Of a DNA stretch of 64,000 bases, positions 16,767 through 25,293 are shown one piece after another. Position numbers and translations under genes: made by a program. Location: contig NZ_LMKQ01000002.1 of the NCBI RefSeq assembly GCF_001421565.1, positions 310,001 through 374,000 on the forward strand. The letters are read 5' to 3'. The DNA is from Agromyces sp. Leaf222 (GTDB lineage Bacteria; Actinomycetota; Actinomycetes; Actinomycetales; Microbacteriaceae). Under the pieces are notes generated by a model that was not told the origin of the DNA, ran no database searches, and was given only the letters and a program-made list of their open reading frames with translations. Position 1 is the stretch's first letter. Every line of letters begins with the position of its first letter.

Positions 16767-17566
16767 GCGCCCGGGCCGAGACCACCGCCCGCGCCGTCGG
16801 CGCTCCACGCTCCGCCCGCGATGCGCGCGCGCTCCGAACGGCGGAGCGCGTCGGCGCCGAGCTGCACCTCGACGGCCTGACCGCCGGGTACGGCGGCGCG
16901 CCGGTGCTGCGCGGCGTCGACGTGCGCGTTCCGGCCGGCACGATCCTCGCCCTGCTCGGCGCGAACGGGGCGGGCAAGACCACGCTGCTGCGCACCGTGT
17001 CGGGGCTCATGCCCGCGGCATCCGGTCGGATCGTGTTCGACGGCGTCGACCTGGCCGGCGTCTCGGTCGAGGACCGTGCCCGTGCCGGACTCGCGCAGGT
17101 GCCGGAGGGGCGCAGTGTCGTCGCCGAGCTCACCGTCGACGAGAACCTGCGGCTCGGCGGATTGCAGCGTTTCCGCGGGCGACGGCTCACCGTGGCGGTC
17201 GACGGCGTCTACGAGATGTTCGAGCCGCTCGCGCGCCGCCGCCGCGCCGCCGGGCACCAGCTCTCGGGCGGTGAGCGGCAGATGCTCGCCCTCGGCCGCG
17301 CGATCATCGCCGAGCCGCGCGTGCTGCTGCTCGACGAGCCCTCGCTCGGCCTCGCACCGCGCGTGGTCGCCCAGATCATGGCCGTGCTGCGAACCCTCCG
17401 CGACGAGCGCGGACTCACGGTGCTGCTCGCCGAGCAGAACGTGACGAGCGCCCTCGCCGTCGCCGACCACGGCGTCGTGCTGAACCTCGGCGAGGTCGTC
17501 GCCGATCGGCCGGCCGAAGGCCTCCGCACCGACTCCGCCCTCCGCCACGCCTACCTGGGATTCTGA
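16763..17566 (+). CDS. Liv-type ABC transporter ATP-binding protein (LivF-like)
   Basis: A 267-residue ATPase with about 35 extra N-terminal residues. Walker A is GANGAGKTT (about 73-81), the signature LSGGERQMLALGRA is intact, Walker B is LLLDEPSLGLAP, and the C-terminus ends in AYLGF as in LivF. It overlaps the upstream gene by ATGA and the permease by one base, and pairs with the LivG-like protein to form the ATPase dimer. Confidence 0.88.
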   Translation: MSARAETTARAVGAPRSARDARALRTAERVGAELHLDGLTAGYGGAPVLRGVDVRVPAGTILALLGANGAGKTTLLRTVSGLMPAASGRIVFDGVDLAGVSVEDRARAGLAQVPEGRSVVAELTVDENLRLGGLQRFRGRRLTVAVDGVYEMFEPLARRRRAAGHQLSGGERQMLALGRAIIAEPRVLLLDEPSLGLAPRVVAQIMAVLRTLRDERGLTVLLAEQNVTSALAVADHGVVLNLGEVVADRPAEGLRTDSALRHAYLGF

Positions 17567-18444
17567 TGGACCGCCTCCTCTTCCTCCTCGCCACCGGCCT
17601 CGCCCGCGGCGCGATCTTCGCCCTGTTCGCCCTCGCCCTCGTGCTCATCTGGCGAGCCGCCCGCGTCGTGAACTTCGCGCAGGGCGCGATGGCCGTCGTC
17701 GCCACCTACGTCGCGTTCGCGGTGACCGGCCTGACCGGCTCGTACTGGATCGGGCTCGCGAGCGCGCTCGTCGCCGGCGGCCTGATGGGTCTCATCGTCG
17801 AGCGCGGCGTCATGCGCTTCGCCACGCACGCGTCGCCGCTCTCGGGCGTGATCATCGCGATCGGCGTGGTCATGGTGCTGCAGTCGCTGCTCGGCATCGC
17901 ATTCGGGCCGAACGCACGCCCGATGGAGGCGCCGTTCCCCGAGACGCCCATCGTGCTCGGCGGGGTGCCGGTGCTCTCGCCGTACGACCTGTTCGTGCTC
18001 GTCGTGGCGATCGGGCTGATGGGCCTGCTCGCGCTGCTCTTCACGCGCACGTCGCTCGGGCTGCAGCTGCGCGCCTCGGCGTTCGCGCCCGAGGTGTCGC
18101 GACTGCTCGGCGTTCGCGTCGCGCGCATGGTCACGGCCGGCTGGGTGCTCGCCTCGGCGGTCGGCGCGCTCGCGGCGCTGCTGCTCGTGCCGACCGAACT
18201 CGGCCTCAACCCGCACTCGGCCGACATGCTCTTCGTCTCGGCGTTCACCGTCGCGGTGGTCGGCGGGCTCGACTCGCCGCCCGGCGCCCTCATCGGCGGC
18301 CTCGCCGTCGGCGTGCTCATCAGCCTCGTGACCGGCTACCTCGGTGCGACCGTGGCGCCCATCGCCGTGCTCGTGCTGCTCGTCGCCGTGCTGCTCGTGC
18401 GGCCAGGCGGACTCTTCGCCGCGACCGAGGCGAGGACCGCATGA
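17566..18444 (+). CDS. Branched-chain-type ABC transporter permease (LivH-like)
   Basis: A 292-residue membrane protein with about eight helices. It carries RAARVVNFAQGAMAVV near the N-terminus and FAPEVSRLLGVRV plus GGLDSPPGALIGGLAVGV near the C-terminus, the conserved LivH segments. Start and stop overlap both neighbours. Confidence 0.88.
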   Translation: MDRLLFLLATGLARGAIFALFALALVLIWRAARVVNFAQGAMAVVATYVAFAVTGLTGSYWIGLASALVAGGLMGLIVERGVMRFATHASPLSGVIIAIGVVMVLQSLLGIAFGPNARPMEAPFPETPIVLGGVPVLSPYDLFVLVVAIGLMGLLALLFTRTSLGLQLRASAFAPEVSRLLGVRVARMVTAGWVLASAVGALAALLLVPTELGLNPHSADMLFVSAFTVAVVGGLDSPPGALIGGLAVGVLISLVTGYLGATVAPIAVLVLLVAVLLVRPGGLFAATEARTA

Positions 18445-19655
18445 TCGCCGGAACGCAGGCGCGGGGCACCGCCGGAACGCCGGCGCCGCGCACCGCCGGG
18501 CCACTGACCACGAGCATCCGCGCGGCCGGGAGTTCGACCCGCGGCGCAGGTGCACGCCGCTCGACTCCCCGCCTGCTCGTCACCGCACTCGTGCTCACGC
18601 TCGTCGCGATCGGCGCGACGTTCCTGCTCGACCCGTACCGCAACTACCAGTTCGCGCTCATCGCGGCGACGTTCTGCGCGACGGCCGGGTTGACCCTGCT
18701 CATCGGCCTCACCGGGCAGCTCTCCCTCGGGCACGCCGCGCTCATGGCGGCCGGCGGCTACGGCTACGCGCTCGCGGCCAACGCCCTGACCGAGGCGGGC
18801 GTCGACGGCGTGCCGCGCTTCGTGCTGTCGCTCGCGGCGGCGGTCGCGGCATCCGCCCTGCTGGGGCTGTTGCTCGGGCTCGCCGCCGCACGCCTCAAGG
18901 GGCCGTACCTCTCGGGCGTGACGCTCGTGCTCGTGATCGCGCTGCCGGCGTTCACCGCCGTGTTCTCGGGCGTGTTCCGCGGCGACCAGGGCGTGCAGAT
19001 CGCGTACGACGGGGTGCCTGAGCTGCTGCGCACGGTCATCGCCGTCGAGCAGTGGCAGGCGTGGGTCGCGATCCTCGTGGGCGCGGTGTTCGTCACCTGG
19101 CTGGCGGTGCTCCGCAACGGCCGTGCCGGGCTCCGCATGCGGGCCGTGCGCGACGACGAGACGGCCGCCCGGCTCCAGGGCGTGCGCGCCGGACGCGTGA
19201 AGGTGCTCGCCTTCACCGCGAGCTCGATCACGGCGGGCGCGGGCGGCGCGGTGCTCTGCTTCGTCACCCAGTCGGTCAGCCCCGGCGCCTACACGCTCGC
19301 GTTCTCGCTGCTGCTCGTCGTCGCCGTCGTCATCGGCGGCCTCGGCAGCCTGCTCGGCGCGTTCCTCGGCTCGATCGTGATCGTGATGCTGCCCTGGCTC
19401 ATCCAGACCGCGACCGGCGCCCTCGACCTCTCGGCGGATGCCGCGCAGCGCCTCACGGGCAACCTCCCCGTGCTCGTGTTCGGCGTGCTGCTCATCGTCG
19501 TGACGGCGGCGTGGCCCGGCGGCATCCGCGGGGCGCTTCCGAAGCGGATGCCGCGGCGCGGCGAACGCGGCACGCAGGCCGTCGCCGTGGCATCCGTCCC
19601 CGAACCTCGCACCACTCCCGCAGCAGAACCCATCCCCACCACAACAGAGAGGTGA
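18441..19655 (+). CDS. Branched-chain-type ABC transporter permease (LivM-like)
   Basis: A 404-residue membrane protein. About 45 polar N-terminal residues precede the first helix (LLVTALVLTLVAIGATF). LivM signatures are GLTGQLSLGHAALMAAGGY and GLGSLLGAFLGSIVI, with the EAA-like loop MRAVRDDETAARLQGV. It overlaps livH-like by ATGA. Confidence 0.88.
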   Translation: MIAGTQARGTAGTPAPRTAGPLTTSIRAAGSSTRGAGARRSTPRLLVTALVLTLVAIGATFLLDPYRNYQFALIAATFCATAGLTLLIGLTGQLSLGHAALMAAGGYGYALAANALTEAGVDGVPRFVLSLAAAVAASALLGLLLGLAAARLKGPYLSGVTLVLVIALPAFTAVFSGVFRGDQGVQIAYDGVPELLRTVIAVEQWQAWVAILVGAVFVTWLAVLRNGRAGLRMRAVRDDETAARLQGVRAGRVKVLAFTASSITAGAGGAVLCFVTQSVSPGAYTLAFSLLLVVAVVIGGLGSLLGAFLGSIVIVMLPWLIQTATGALDLSADAAQRLTGNLPVLVFGVLLIVVTAAWPGGIRGALPKRMPRRGERGTQAVAVASVPEPRTTPAAEPIPTTTER

Positions 19656-19660
19656 TCGAC

Positions 19661-20953
19661 ATGTCCCATGCACCAATCCGCTCCTCGCACCGCCGCACCG
19701 TCGCGGCGGTGGCCGCGGCATCCGCCCTGCTCGTCGCGATGAGCGCGTGCAGCACCCCGAGCGGGGCCGACCCCGCCGAAGCCGCGCCCGGCGTCACCGA
19801 CGACACCGTGACGATCGGCACCCACCAGCCGCTGACCGGCCCGGCCGCCGCCGGCTACTCGTCGATCTCAGCGGCGACCACGGCGTACTTCGCGTACCTC
19901 AACGAGAACGGCGGCGTGAACGGCCGCACGATCGAGTACCTCGTGAAGGACGACGGCTACAACCCCGCGAACACGCAGACCGTCGTGCGCGAGCTCGTGC
20001 AGGACGACGAGGTCTTCGCGATCCTGAACGGCCTCGGCACGCCGACGCACACGTCGGTGCTCGACTACCTCAACCAGAACGAGGTGCCCGACCTGTTCGT
20101 GGCCTCCGGCTCGACGAGCTGGAACCAGCCCGAGAAGTACCCGTGGACCTTCGGATTCAACGCCGACTACGTCACCGAGGCCGAGGCGCTCGCGCAGTAC
20201 GCCGACGACGAGTTCGCGGGCAAGGCGGTCTGCGTGCTCGGCCAGGACGACGACTTCGGCGACGAGTTCATCGAGGGCCTCGAGAACGTGCTCGGCGAGG
20301 GATCGCTCGCAAGCGTGCAGCGCTACTCGGTGTCGAACCAGGACGTCGTCGCGCAGATCGGCGCCATGCAGGCCGCCGGCTGCGAGGTGAACATGCTCGC
20401 CACGGTCAACGGCTTCACGGCGCTCGCCATCGGCACGGCCGCGAAGCTCGGCTACCAGGCGCAGTGGATGTCGTCGTCGTCGGGCGGAGACTACGTGACC
20501 CTCGCCGGGTTCCTCGGCGATGCGGCGCCGCTGCTGCTCGAGGGCTTCGTGACCACGAACTACCTGCCCTACGCGCCGGGCAACGAGTGGGACGACCTGT
20601 TCCGCCAGATCAACGACGAGTACAACGACGGCGCCCCCTTCGACGGCAACACCGTCTTCGGGATGTCGGTGGGCTACCTCTTCGCCGAGGCCCTCGCCAA
20701 GGCGGGGGAGAACCCGACGCGTCAGGGCATCGTCGACGCCATCCAGTCGGGCGACCTCGTCGGCAACGGCCTCGTGCCGCTGGCGTTCGGCGCCGACAGC
20801 CACGCCGCCTACAAGGGCGTCTCGATCACCACGGTGACCGAAGGGGTGCAGGACTTCATCGGCGTGACCTACGTCAGTGACGGATCCGGCGGCGTCGAGC
20901 CCTTCGACGGCGACGCGGTGCCGCTCGAGAACGACGGCCTCCCCACGTCGTGA
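19661..20953 (+). CDS. Liv-type substrate-binding lipoprotein (periplasmic-binding protein type 1)
   Basis: A 430-residue lipoprotein; AGAGAGGTG stands 7 bases before the ATG. The signal peptide ends at VAMSAC, where Cys27 or nearby is lipidated. The mature part starts with DDTVTIGTHQPLTGPAA and shows the two-lobe fold (NENGGVNGRTIEYLVKDDGYNP, KAVCVLGQDDDFG, GSTSWNQPEKYPWTFGF). Binding residues cannot be assigned to a ligand by eye, but the pocket motifs fit aromatic or aliphatic carboxylate binders as well as Leu/Ile/Val. It is the last gene of the importer operon and is followed by a strong hairpin. Confidence 0.88.
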   Translation: MSHAPIRSSHRRTVAAVAAASALLVAMSACSTPSGADPAEAAPGVTDDTVTIGTHQPLTGPAAAGYSSISAATTAYFAYLNENGGVNGRTIEYLVKDDGYNPANTQTVVRELVQDDEVFAILNGLGTPTHTSVLDYLNQNEVPDLFVASGSTSWNQPEKYPWTFGFNADYVTEAEALAQYADDEFAGKAVCVLGQDDDFGDEFIEGLENVLGEGSLASVQRYSVSNQDVVAQIGAMQAAGCEVNMLATVNGFTALAIGTAAKLGYQAQWMSSSSGGDYVTLAGFLGDAAPLLLEGFVTTNYLPYAPGNEWDDLFRQINDEYNDGAPFDGNTVFGMSVGYLFAEALAKAGENPTRQGIVDAIQSGDLVGNGLVPLAFGADSHAAYKGVSITTVTEGVQDFIGVTYVSDGSGGVEPFDGDAVPLENDGLPTS

Positions 20954-20967
20954 TCGACCGGCACTGA

Positions 20968-21010
20968 ACGGCGGATGTCCCGCACCCACGAGGTGCGGGA
21001 CATCCGCCGT
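20968..21010 (+). terminator. Strong terminator hairpin of the importer operon
   Basis: Perfect 19-bp arms (20968-20986 and 20992-21010, core GGATGTCCCGCACC) enclose a 5-nt loop CACGA. No T-tract follows. It also lies after the convergent DUF4190-like gene and may serve both. Confidence 0.85.
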
Positions 21011-21070
21011 CTCACGGGGTCGCCGGGTGCTCGCCCCACCGACGCGATCACGCCGGTGGGGACGGTCGAA

Positions 21071-21340
21071 CTACCAGATCGTGCCGCCGCCGACCGAGAT
21101 GCCGCCCCACGTGAGTGCGATGAAGATCGCGGCGAACACGACGGGCGCGATGCCCTTGCCGCTGCGCGCGAGCCCCTTCAGGAGGGCGATCACGGCGAGG
21201 ACTGCGGCGATGATCGAGAGGGCCCCGCCGAGGATCAGCCCGATGAACAACGGGATGGGCATGAGCACGAGGCCGGCCAGCGCGAACCAGAACGCGGCCC
21301 AGGCAGTCGGATTGGAACGACGTTCGACGGAAGAGGACAT
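21071..21340 (-). CDS. Small DUF4190-like membrane protein
   Basis: An 89-residue protein with three hydrophobic segments (AAFWFALAGLVLMPIPLFIG, LILGGALSIIAAVLAVIALL and FAAIFIALTW) and the basic linker RSGKG. The pattern fits DUF4190. Function unknown. There is no Shine-Dalgarno sequence; a -10-like GATAAT directly before the ATG suggests a leaderless transcript. Confidence 0.7.
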   Translation of the reverse strand: MSSSVERRSNPTAWAAFWFALAGLVLMPIPLFIGLILGGALSIIAAVLAVIALLKGLARSGKGIAPVVFAAIFIALTWGGISVGGGTIW

Positions 21341-21345
21341 GCTTC

Positions 21346-21351
21346 ATTATC
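21346..21351 (-). promoter_or_regulatory. Probable -10 box of a leaderless transcript
   Basis: GATAAT on the minus strand ends five bases before the ATG at 21340, so transcription would begin at the start codon. Leaderless mRNAs are common in actinobacteria. Confidence 0.45.
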
Positions 21352-21432
21352 TCGTGCCCGCAGCGGCAGGCCGGCCGCGCTCGGCGGCCGCGGCCCGGGG
21401 GTCCCTGTCAGCGCTGCTCGGTCGCTGAGGGC

Positions 21433-21798
21433 TCAGCCGAGCTCCTGGAGTTCGGCCGTCAGGTCGCCGCCCGCGTCTCCGGTGTTGACCGTGCCTTTCG
21501 GCTCGAACAGGATCGCGTGGACCTCCTCAGCCGCCTTCGGGCAATGCTCGACGCCCTTGGGCACGACGAACACGTCGTCGGGCCCCAGGATCACGTCGCG
21601 ATCGCGCAGCTGGATGGTCAACTCGCCGTGAACCACCATGAACAGCTCGTCGGTGTCGGGGTGGGTGTGCCAGACGAACTCGCCCTGCAGTTTGACCACC
21701 TTCACGTCGTAGTCGTTGACGCTGGTCAGTCGATGAGGGTGCCAGTGCTCGGTGATCGCACCGAGTGCCGCCCCGACGTTTCGCACATCATCAGCCAT
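21433..21798 (-). CDS. Cupin-domain protein
   Basis: A 121-residue single-domain cupin. Metal-binding motif 1 reads WHTHPDTDELFMVVHGE (His-x-His, then Glu) and motif 2 lies around PKGVEHCP. DVKVVKLQGEFVWHTH is typical of small cupins of unknown substrate. Stands alone between a membrane protein and a divergent mycothiol-type enzyme. Confidence 0.8.
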   Translation of the reverse strand: MADDVRNVGAALGAITEHWHPHRLTSVNDYDVKVVKLQGEFVWHTHPDTDELFMVVHGELTIQLRDRDVILGPDDVFVVPKGVEHCPKAAEEVHAILFEPKGTVNTGDAGGDLTAELQELG

Positions 21799-21867
21799 CG
21801 TCGAAGCTTATGCGGGCGGGCTGGCGCGCGCTGGCCGGCCGTCGGATCACAGTGGTAGAACGGCGGG

Positions 21868-22653
21868 ATGCACGAGAATCTCGCGTTCCCCGAACAGCTG
21901 CGGCTGATCGATGAACGGTCGGCCGCCTTCCGCGCTGCGGTGGCCGCGGCGCCGAGCCTCGACATCCGGATGCCGACCCATCCCGCACGGACGCTGTTCG
22001 ACCACGTGCAACACGTGGGCATGGGTCGCCGCAAGGCAGCCGCCATCGTCGCGGCCGGGCCCGCGGACGGCCCGCCCGAGGAGTCCGCATGGGGAGGCGG
22101 CACGGCTGCTCCCCGGGAGCGCGAGGCTCTCCTGGCCTGGTGGGACGAGTCGGTCGAGCACCTGGGGAGTGTGCTGCGCGAGGCGGGCCCGGATCGGGAG
22201 TGCTGGACGTGGTGGGCGGACTCGCCGTCGCCGCAGACATCCGGAGCCTGGGCGCGACGTCAGCTGCACGAGATCGCGGTGCACACCTCCGACGTCCAGC
22301 TCGCCGGTGGTGCCCCGCAGCCGATACCGGAGGACATCGCCCTCGACGGGTTCGACGACTGCCAGTTCACCCTCTGTGCGACGACGGTCGCCTGGCCGCA
22401 CGGGCCCGCCGTGGTCGACTACCACGCCACCGAGGGTCGATCCTGGCGCCTCCGGCTCTCTCGTGACGGCGCACAGGTGACGCCCCTTGCCCCCACTGCC
22501 GGCGATGACCCGGTCTCGGTCGACGCCTCCGCCCGGGGCACGGCCAGTGACCTGGTGCTGTTCTTCTACGACCGCATACCGCTGGATTCGCTCGAATTCG
22601 ACGGCGACCGTCGCATCTTCGATCAGCTCGCGGCCTGGGACCCATCCGTGTGA
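21868..22653 (+). CDS. Maleylpyruvate isomerase/mycothiol-dependent (DinB-like) family protein
   Basis: A 261-residue protein. The N-terminal four-helix part (PEQLRLIDERSAAFRAAV, TLFDHVQHVG) and the motif WARRQLHEIAVHTSDVQLA (about 127-145) are hallmarks of the TIGR03083/maleylpyruvate-isomerase family, in which His residues bind zinc and the cofactor is mycothiol. The C-terminal domain has the usual sterol-carrier-like fold. The actual substrate is not known. Supports an actinobacterial origin because mycothiol is restricted to that phylum. Confidence 0.8.
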   Translation: MHENLAFPEQLRLIDERSAAFRAAVAAAPSLDIRMPTHPARTLFDHVQHVGMGRRKAAAIVAAGPADGPPEESAWGGGTAAPREREALLAWWDESVEHLGSVLREAGPDRECWTWWADSPSPQTSGAWARRQLHEIAVHTSDVQLAGGAPQPIPEDIALDGFDDCQFTLCATTVAWPHGPAVVDYHATEGRSWRLRLSRDGAQVTPLAPTAGDDPVSVDASARGTASDLVLFFYDRIPLDSLEFDGDRRIFDQLAAWDPSV

Positions 22654-22747
22654 CCACTCGACGACCTGCGATCTCGTGCACGTGGAAACGAGACCGCGGC
22701 GACGTCGCAGGCATCCGCTCGGGTCGGGAGTTCCTAGACTCCTGCAT

Positions 22748-23353
22748 GTGATCAGTGCCGTCAGCGTTGCGTACTCCCGCAGGGCCCAGGAGTACATCGA
22801 CCTCTTCGGGACGATGAGCGCGGTGCATCCGTCTGACCGTCAGCTCGTTGCGACCTGGGCGGGCGGCATCGACGGCCAGGTGATCGACGCCGGCTGCGGT
22901 CCTGGCCAGTGGACGAACTTCCTCGCAGGCCTCGGGCTCGCCGCTCGCGGCGTGGATCAGGTGCCCGAGTTCATCGAACGCGCCCGACACGAGTATCCGC
23001 ACCTCCGTTTCGACGTCGGCACGCTCGAAAGCCTCGACTGCGGCACGGGCACTCTCGGCGGGGTCCTCTCCTGGTACTCCCTCATCCATCACGAGCCGGA
23101 CACGATCCGTGTGCCGCTGGCCGAGTTCCATCGTGCACTCGCACCGGGAGGCACGCTGCTGGTGGGGTTCTTCGAGGGCCCCGTCGTCGAGCAGTTCGAC
23201 CACGCCGTCATCCCGGCGTACCGATGGCCGGTCGAGGCGCTCAACACGCAACTCCAGGCCGTCGGGTTCGAGGTCGTCGAATCGCACGTCAGGAAGACCG
23301 CCGGTCAACGACCGCAGGCGGCGCTCGTCGCCCGACGAGTCGACCGCCGGTAG
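22748..23353 (+). CDS. Class I SAM-dependent methyltransferase
   Basis: A 201-residue methyltransferase, GTG start. Motif I is VIDAGCGPGQWT (about 39-50), motif II ends RGVDQVPEF, and the post-I motif GVLSWYSLIHHEP carries the substrate side. The fold matches Methyltransf_11/25. Substrate unknown. The frame extends further upstream, but the methyltransferase homology begins just after this GTG. Confidence 0.82.
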   Translation: MISAVSVAYSRRAQEYIDLFGTMSAVHPSDRQLVATWAGGIDGQVIDAGCGPGQWTNFLAGLGLAARGVDQVPEFIERARHEYPHLRFDVGTLESLDCGTGTLGGVLSWYSLIHHEPDTIRVPLAEFHRALAPGGTLLVGFFEGPVVEQFDHAVIPAYRWPVEALNTQLQAVGFEVVESHVRKTAGQRPQAALVARRVDRR

Positions 23354-23358
23354 CGGTC

Positions 23359-23907
23359 TCAGGCGCTTCGCAGCCCGGCGAGCAGCAGCTCCACGGCTGC
23401 ACGCGACTCCGATGCCCAGAGCGGCCGATCGGTCGCGGAACCGATGCCGTGCAGCACGATCATCACCGCCCCGACGGCCACGTCATCACGGATGGCACCG
23501 TCGACGGCTGCCCGATTCAGGAGGTCGGCAACGGTGGATTCGAGTTCGATTCCACCGTCGGCCAGCACCGCCGGGTCCACGACGGCTGCGAGCGCGCGCG
23601 CGAGTCCGGCATGCGCCACCAAGTACTCCACGAATCCGCGCAGGAAGGCGTCGAGACTCTCGCCGGCGGGCCGGGTCGGGTCGCGGGCCTGATCGCAGAG
23701 CGCGGCGACCTCCTGCTCGTACACAGCTGCTGCCAACGCCTCCCGTGTGGGGAAGTGTCGGTAGAGAGTCCCCACTCCGACGCCGGCGCGCGCCGCGAAG
23801 TCATCGAAGCGCACCTGCTCGTCCTGATCGAAGACGTCCCGCGCGGCCGCCACGATCGCATCCCGGTTGCGGCGGGCATCCGCTCGCAGCGCTCGTGCCT
23901 CGGCCAC
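23359..23907 (-). CDS. TetR-family regulator
   Basis: A 182-residue TetR protein; GTG start at 23907 with AGAGGG upstream. The HTH spans about residues 12-55 (AAARDVFDQDEQVRFDDFAA, GVGVGTLYRHFPTREAL). The C-terminus is helical with no recognisable ligand. It is divergent from a ketopantoate-reductase-like gene and two near-identical operators lie between them, so it very likely represses both. Confidence 0.85.
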   Translation of the reverse strand: MAEARALRADARRNRDAIVAAARDVFDQDEQVRFDDFAARAGVGVGTLYRHFPTREALAAAVYEQEVAALCDQARDPTRPAGESLDAFLRGFVEYLVAHAGLARALAAVVDPAVLADGGIELESTVADLLNRAAVDGAIRDDVAVGAVMIVLHGIGSATDRPLWASESRAAVELLLAGLRSA

Positions 23908-23922
23908 GATGGGACCCTCTCG

Positions 23923-23972
23923 TTGACAAGTGGAGACTGTCTCCATATCCTCATAACTGGAGACAAGCTCCA
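23923..23972 (+). promoter_or_regulatory. Consensus promoter with two TetR operators
   Basis: TTGACA (23923-23928) and TATCCT (23946-23951) are 17 bp apart, a near-consensus promoter for the reductase gene. A 15-bp palindrome TGGAGAC-T-GTCTCCA (23931-23945) fills the spacer exactly. A second copy, TGGAG-ACAAG-CTCCA (23958-23972), follows with a 27-bp period. Binding of the divergent TetR here would block RNA polymerase. Confidence 0.8.
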
Positions 23973-23992
23973 TCTTATGGAGGGAGCACGTC

Positions 23993-24916
23993 ATGCGCAT
24001 TCTCATGTTCGGTCGCGGAGTCATCGCGACGATCTACGGTCGGGTGCTTCACGCCGCCGGGCACGACGTCGAGTTCTACGTGCGTCCGGGTCGCGCCGCG
24101 GAGTACGGCGGCGAGGTGCAGTTGGACTGGATCGACGGACGCCGCAGGCCGTTCGGCCGTCGCGTTCGTGAGTCGTTCCGAACGCCGCTGCGCGAATCCA
24201 TCGACCCGAGCGACGGCTTCGACCTGATCGTGCTCAGCGTCGGCCACCATCGTCTCGCCGAGGCGGCCGAGTTCCTCGCTCCCCGGCTGGGCACGGCGAC
24301 GGTGCTGGTGTTCGGCAATCTCTGGGAGGAACCGCTGACCGCGGTCGCGCCGCTTCCGGCCGATCGAGTCGTGTTCGGGTTCCCGCAGGCGGGTGGCGGT
24401 TTCGGGCAGGACGGCGTGCTGTGGGGCGCGATGCTGCCATCCGTCATCATCGGCACGACGGATGCCTCGCCGACGCGGCGGGAGCAGGAGGTGCTCGCAG
24501 CCTTCCGGCGGGTCGGTCTCGGCGTTCGGCAGGAGCAGGACATGCGCGGGTGGCTATGGCTCCACTTCATCGCCGACGCCGGCATGTTCGACCAGGGGAT
24601 GCGGAGCGGGTCGCTGGCGAACATGATCGGAGACCGTCGAGCGTTCCGCGACGCGTTCCTGACGACTCGCGAGCTGCTCCCCGTGCTCGAGGCTCGAGGG
24701 GTCGACCTCCGCCGGCACCGCAGCGCCATACTGCCGTACCGACTGCCCAGCCTGGTCGCGGCACTGTCCGGCTGGGCGACCGCGCTGGTCCCGATCGCGC
24801 AGCGGAGCCTCGCGGCGCACACGGATCCGCACGCCATCGAGCCGCAGGCCGTCCTCGAGGACACGCTGCGCGAGGCGCGCCGGCTCCGCATCGCCACCCC
24901 ACGCCTCGAGCGGTGA
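23993..24916 (+). CDS. Ketopantoate reductase (ApbA/PanE)-like oxidoreductase
   Basis: A 307-residue NADP-binding protein; GGAGGGAG precedes the ATG. The N-terminus has a Rossmann-type MRILMFGRGVIATIYG, in which the usual GxGxxG is GRGVIA, and VLSVGHHRLAE. The C-terminal helical domain continues to TDPHAIEPQAV. Relatives reduce 2-dehydropantoate to pantoate, but TetR control and a weak motif suggest a different keto or imine substrate. It is regulated by the two operators just upstream. Confidence 0.75.
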   Translation: MRILMFGRGVIATIYGRVLHAAGHDVEFYVRPGRAAEYGGEVQLDWIDGRRRPFGRRVRESFRTPLRESIDPSDGFDLIVLSVGHHRLAEAAEFLAPRLGTATVLVFGNLWEEPLTAVAPLPADRVVFGFPQAGGGFGQDGVLWGAMLPSVIIGTTDASPTRREQEVLAAFRRVGLGVRQEQDMRGWLWLHFIADAGMFDQGMRSGSLANMIGDRRAFRDAFLTTRELLPVLEARGVDLRRHRSAILPYRLPSLVAALSGWATALVPIAQRSLAAHTDPHAIEPQAVLEDTLREARRLRIATPRLER

Positions 24917-24960
24917 ATCGATGATTGCAGTACTGTGTGGCTCTATGTAGTGTATTCGGC

Positions 24961-25293
24961 ATGGTAGACCTCGCGAAGCACGAGCAGGACCTCCGCAAGG
25001 GCGTCCTCGTGCTCGCCGTCCTGTCGCAGTTGCGCGAAGAGCAGTACGGCTACTCGCTGCGGCAGGCGCTCGTCGAGCGCGGGATGCCCATCGAAGAAGG
25101 CACGCTCTACCCCCTGCTGCGACGGCTCGAGGCGCAGGGCCTCCTCGCCTCGCAGTGGCGCGCGGAGAACGGCCCACCGCGTCGCTACTACTCGCTCAGC
25201 GCCAGCGGCGCCGAGCTCTACCGAGAGCTGTCCGCATCGTGGGGCTCTCTCGCACACGTGATGTCCCAGCTCTTGAATGGGGAGAAGCAATGA
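24961..25293 (+). CDS. PadR-family transcriptional regulator
   Basis: A 110-residue PadR-like winged helix: KGVLVLAVLSQLREEQYGYSL, IEEGTLYPLLRRLEAQGLL, and PPRRYYSLSASG. The ATG at 24961 is used; a longer frame begins at 24925 but lies in the probable promoter. The stop overlaps the start of the membrane-protein gene (ATGA), forming the common PadR/HAAS pair in which PadR represses both genes, usually in response to envelope or drug stress. Confidence 0.85.
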   Translation: MVDLAKHEQDLRKGVLVLAVLSQLREEQYGYSLRQALVERGMPIEEGTLYPLLRRLEAQGLLASQWRAENGPPRRYYSLSASGAELYRELSASWGSLAHVMSQLLNGEKQ

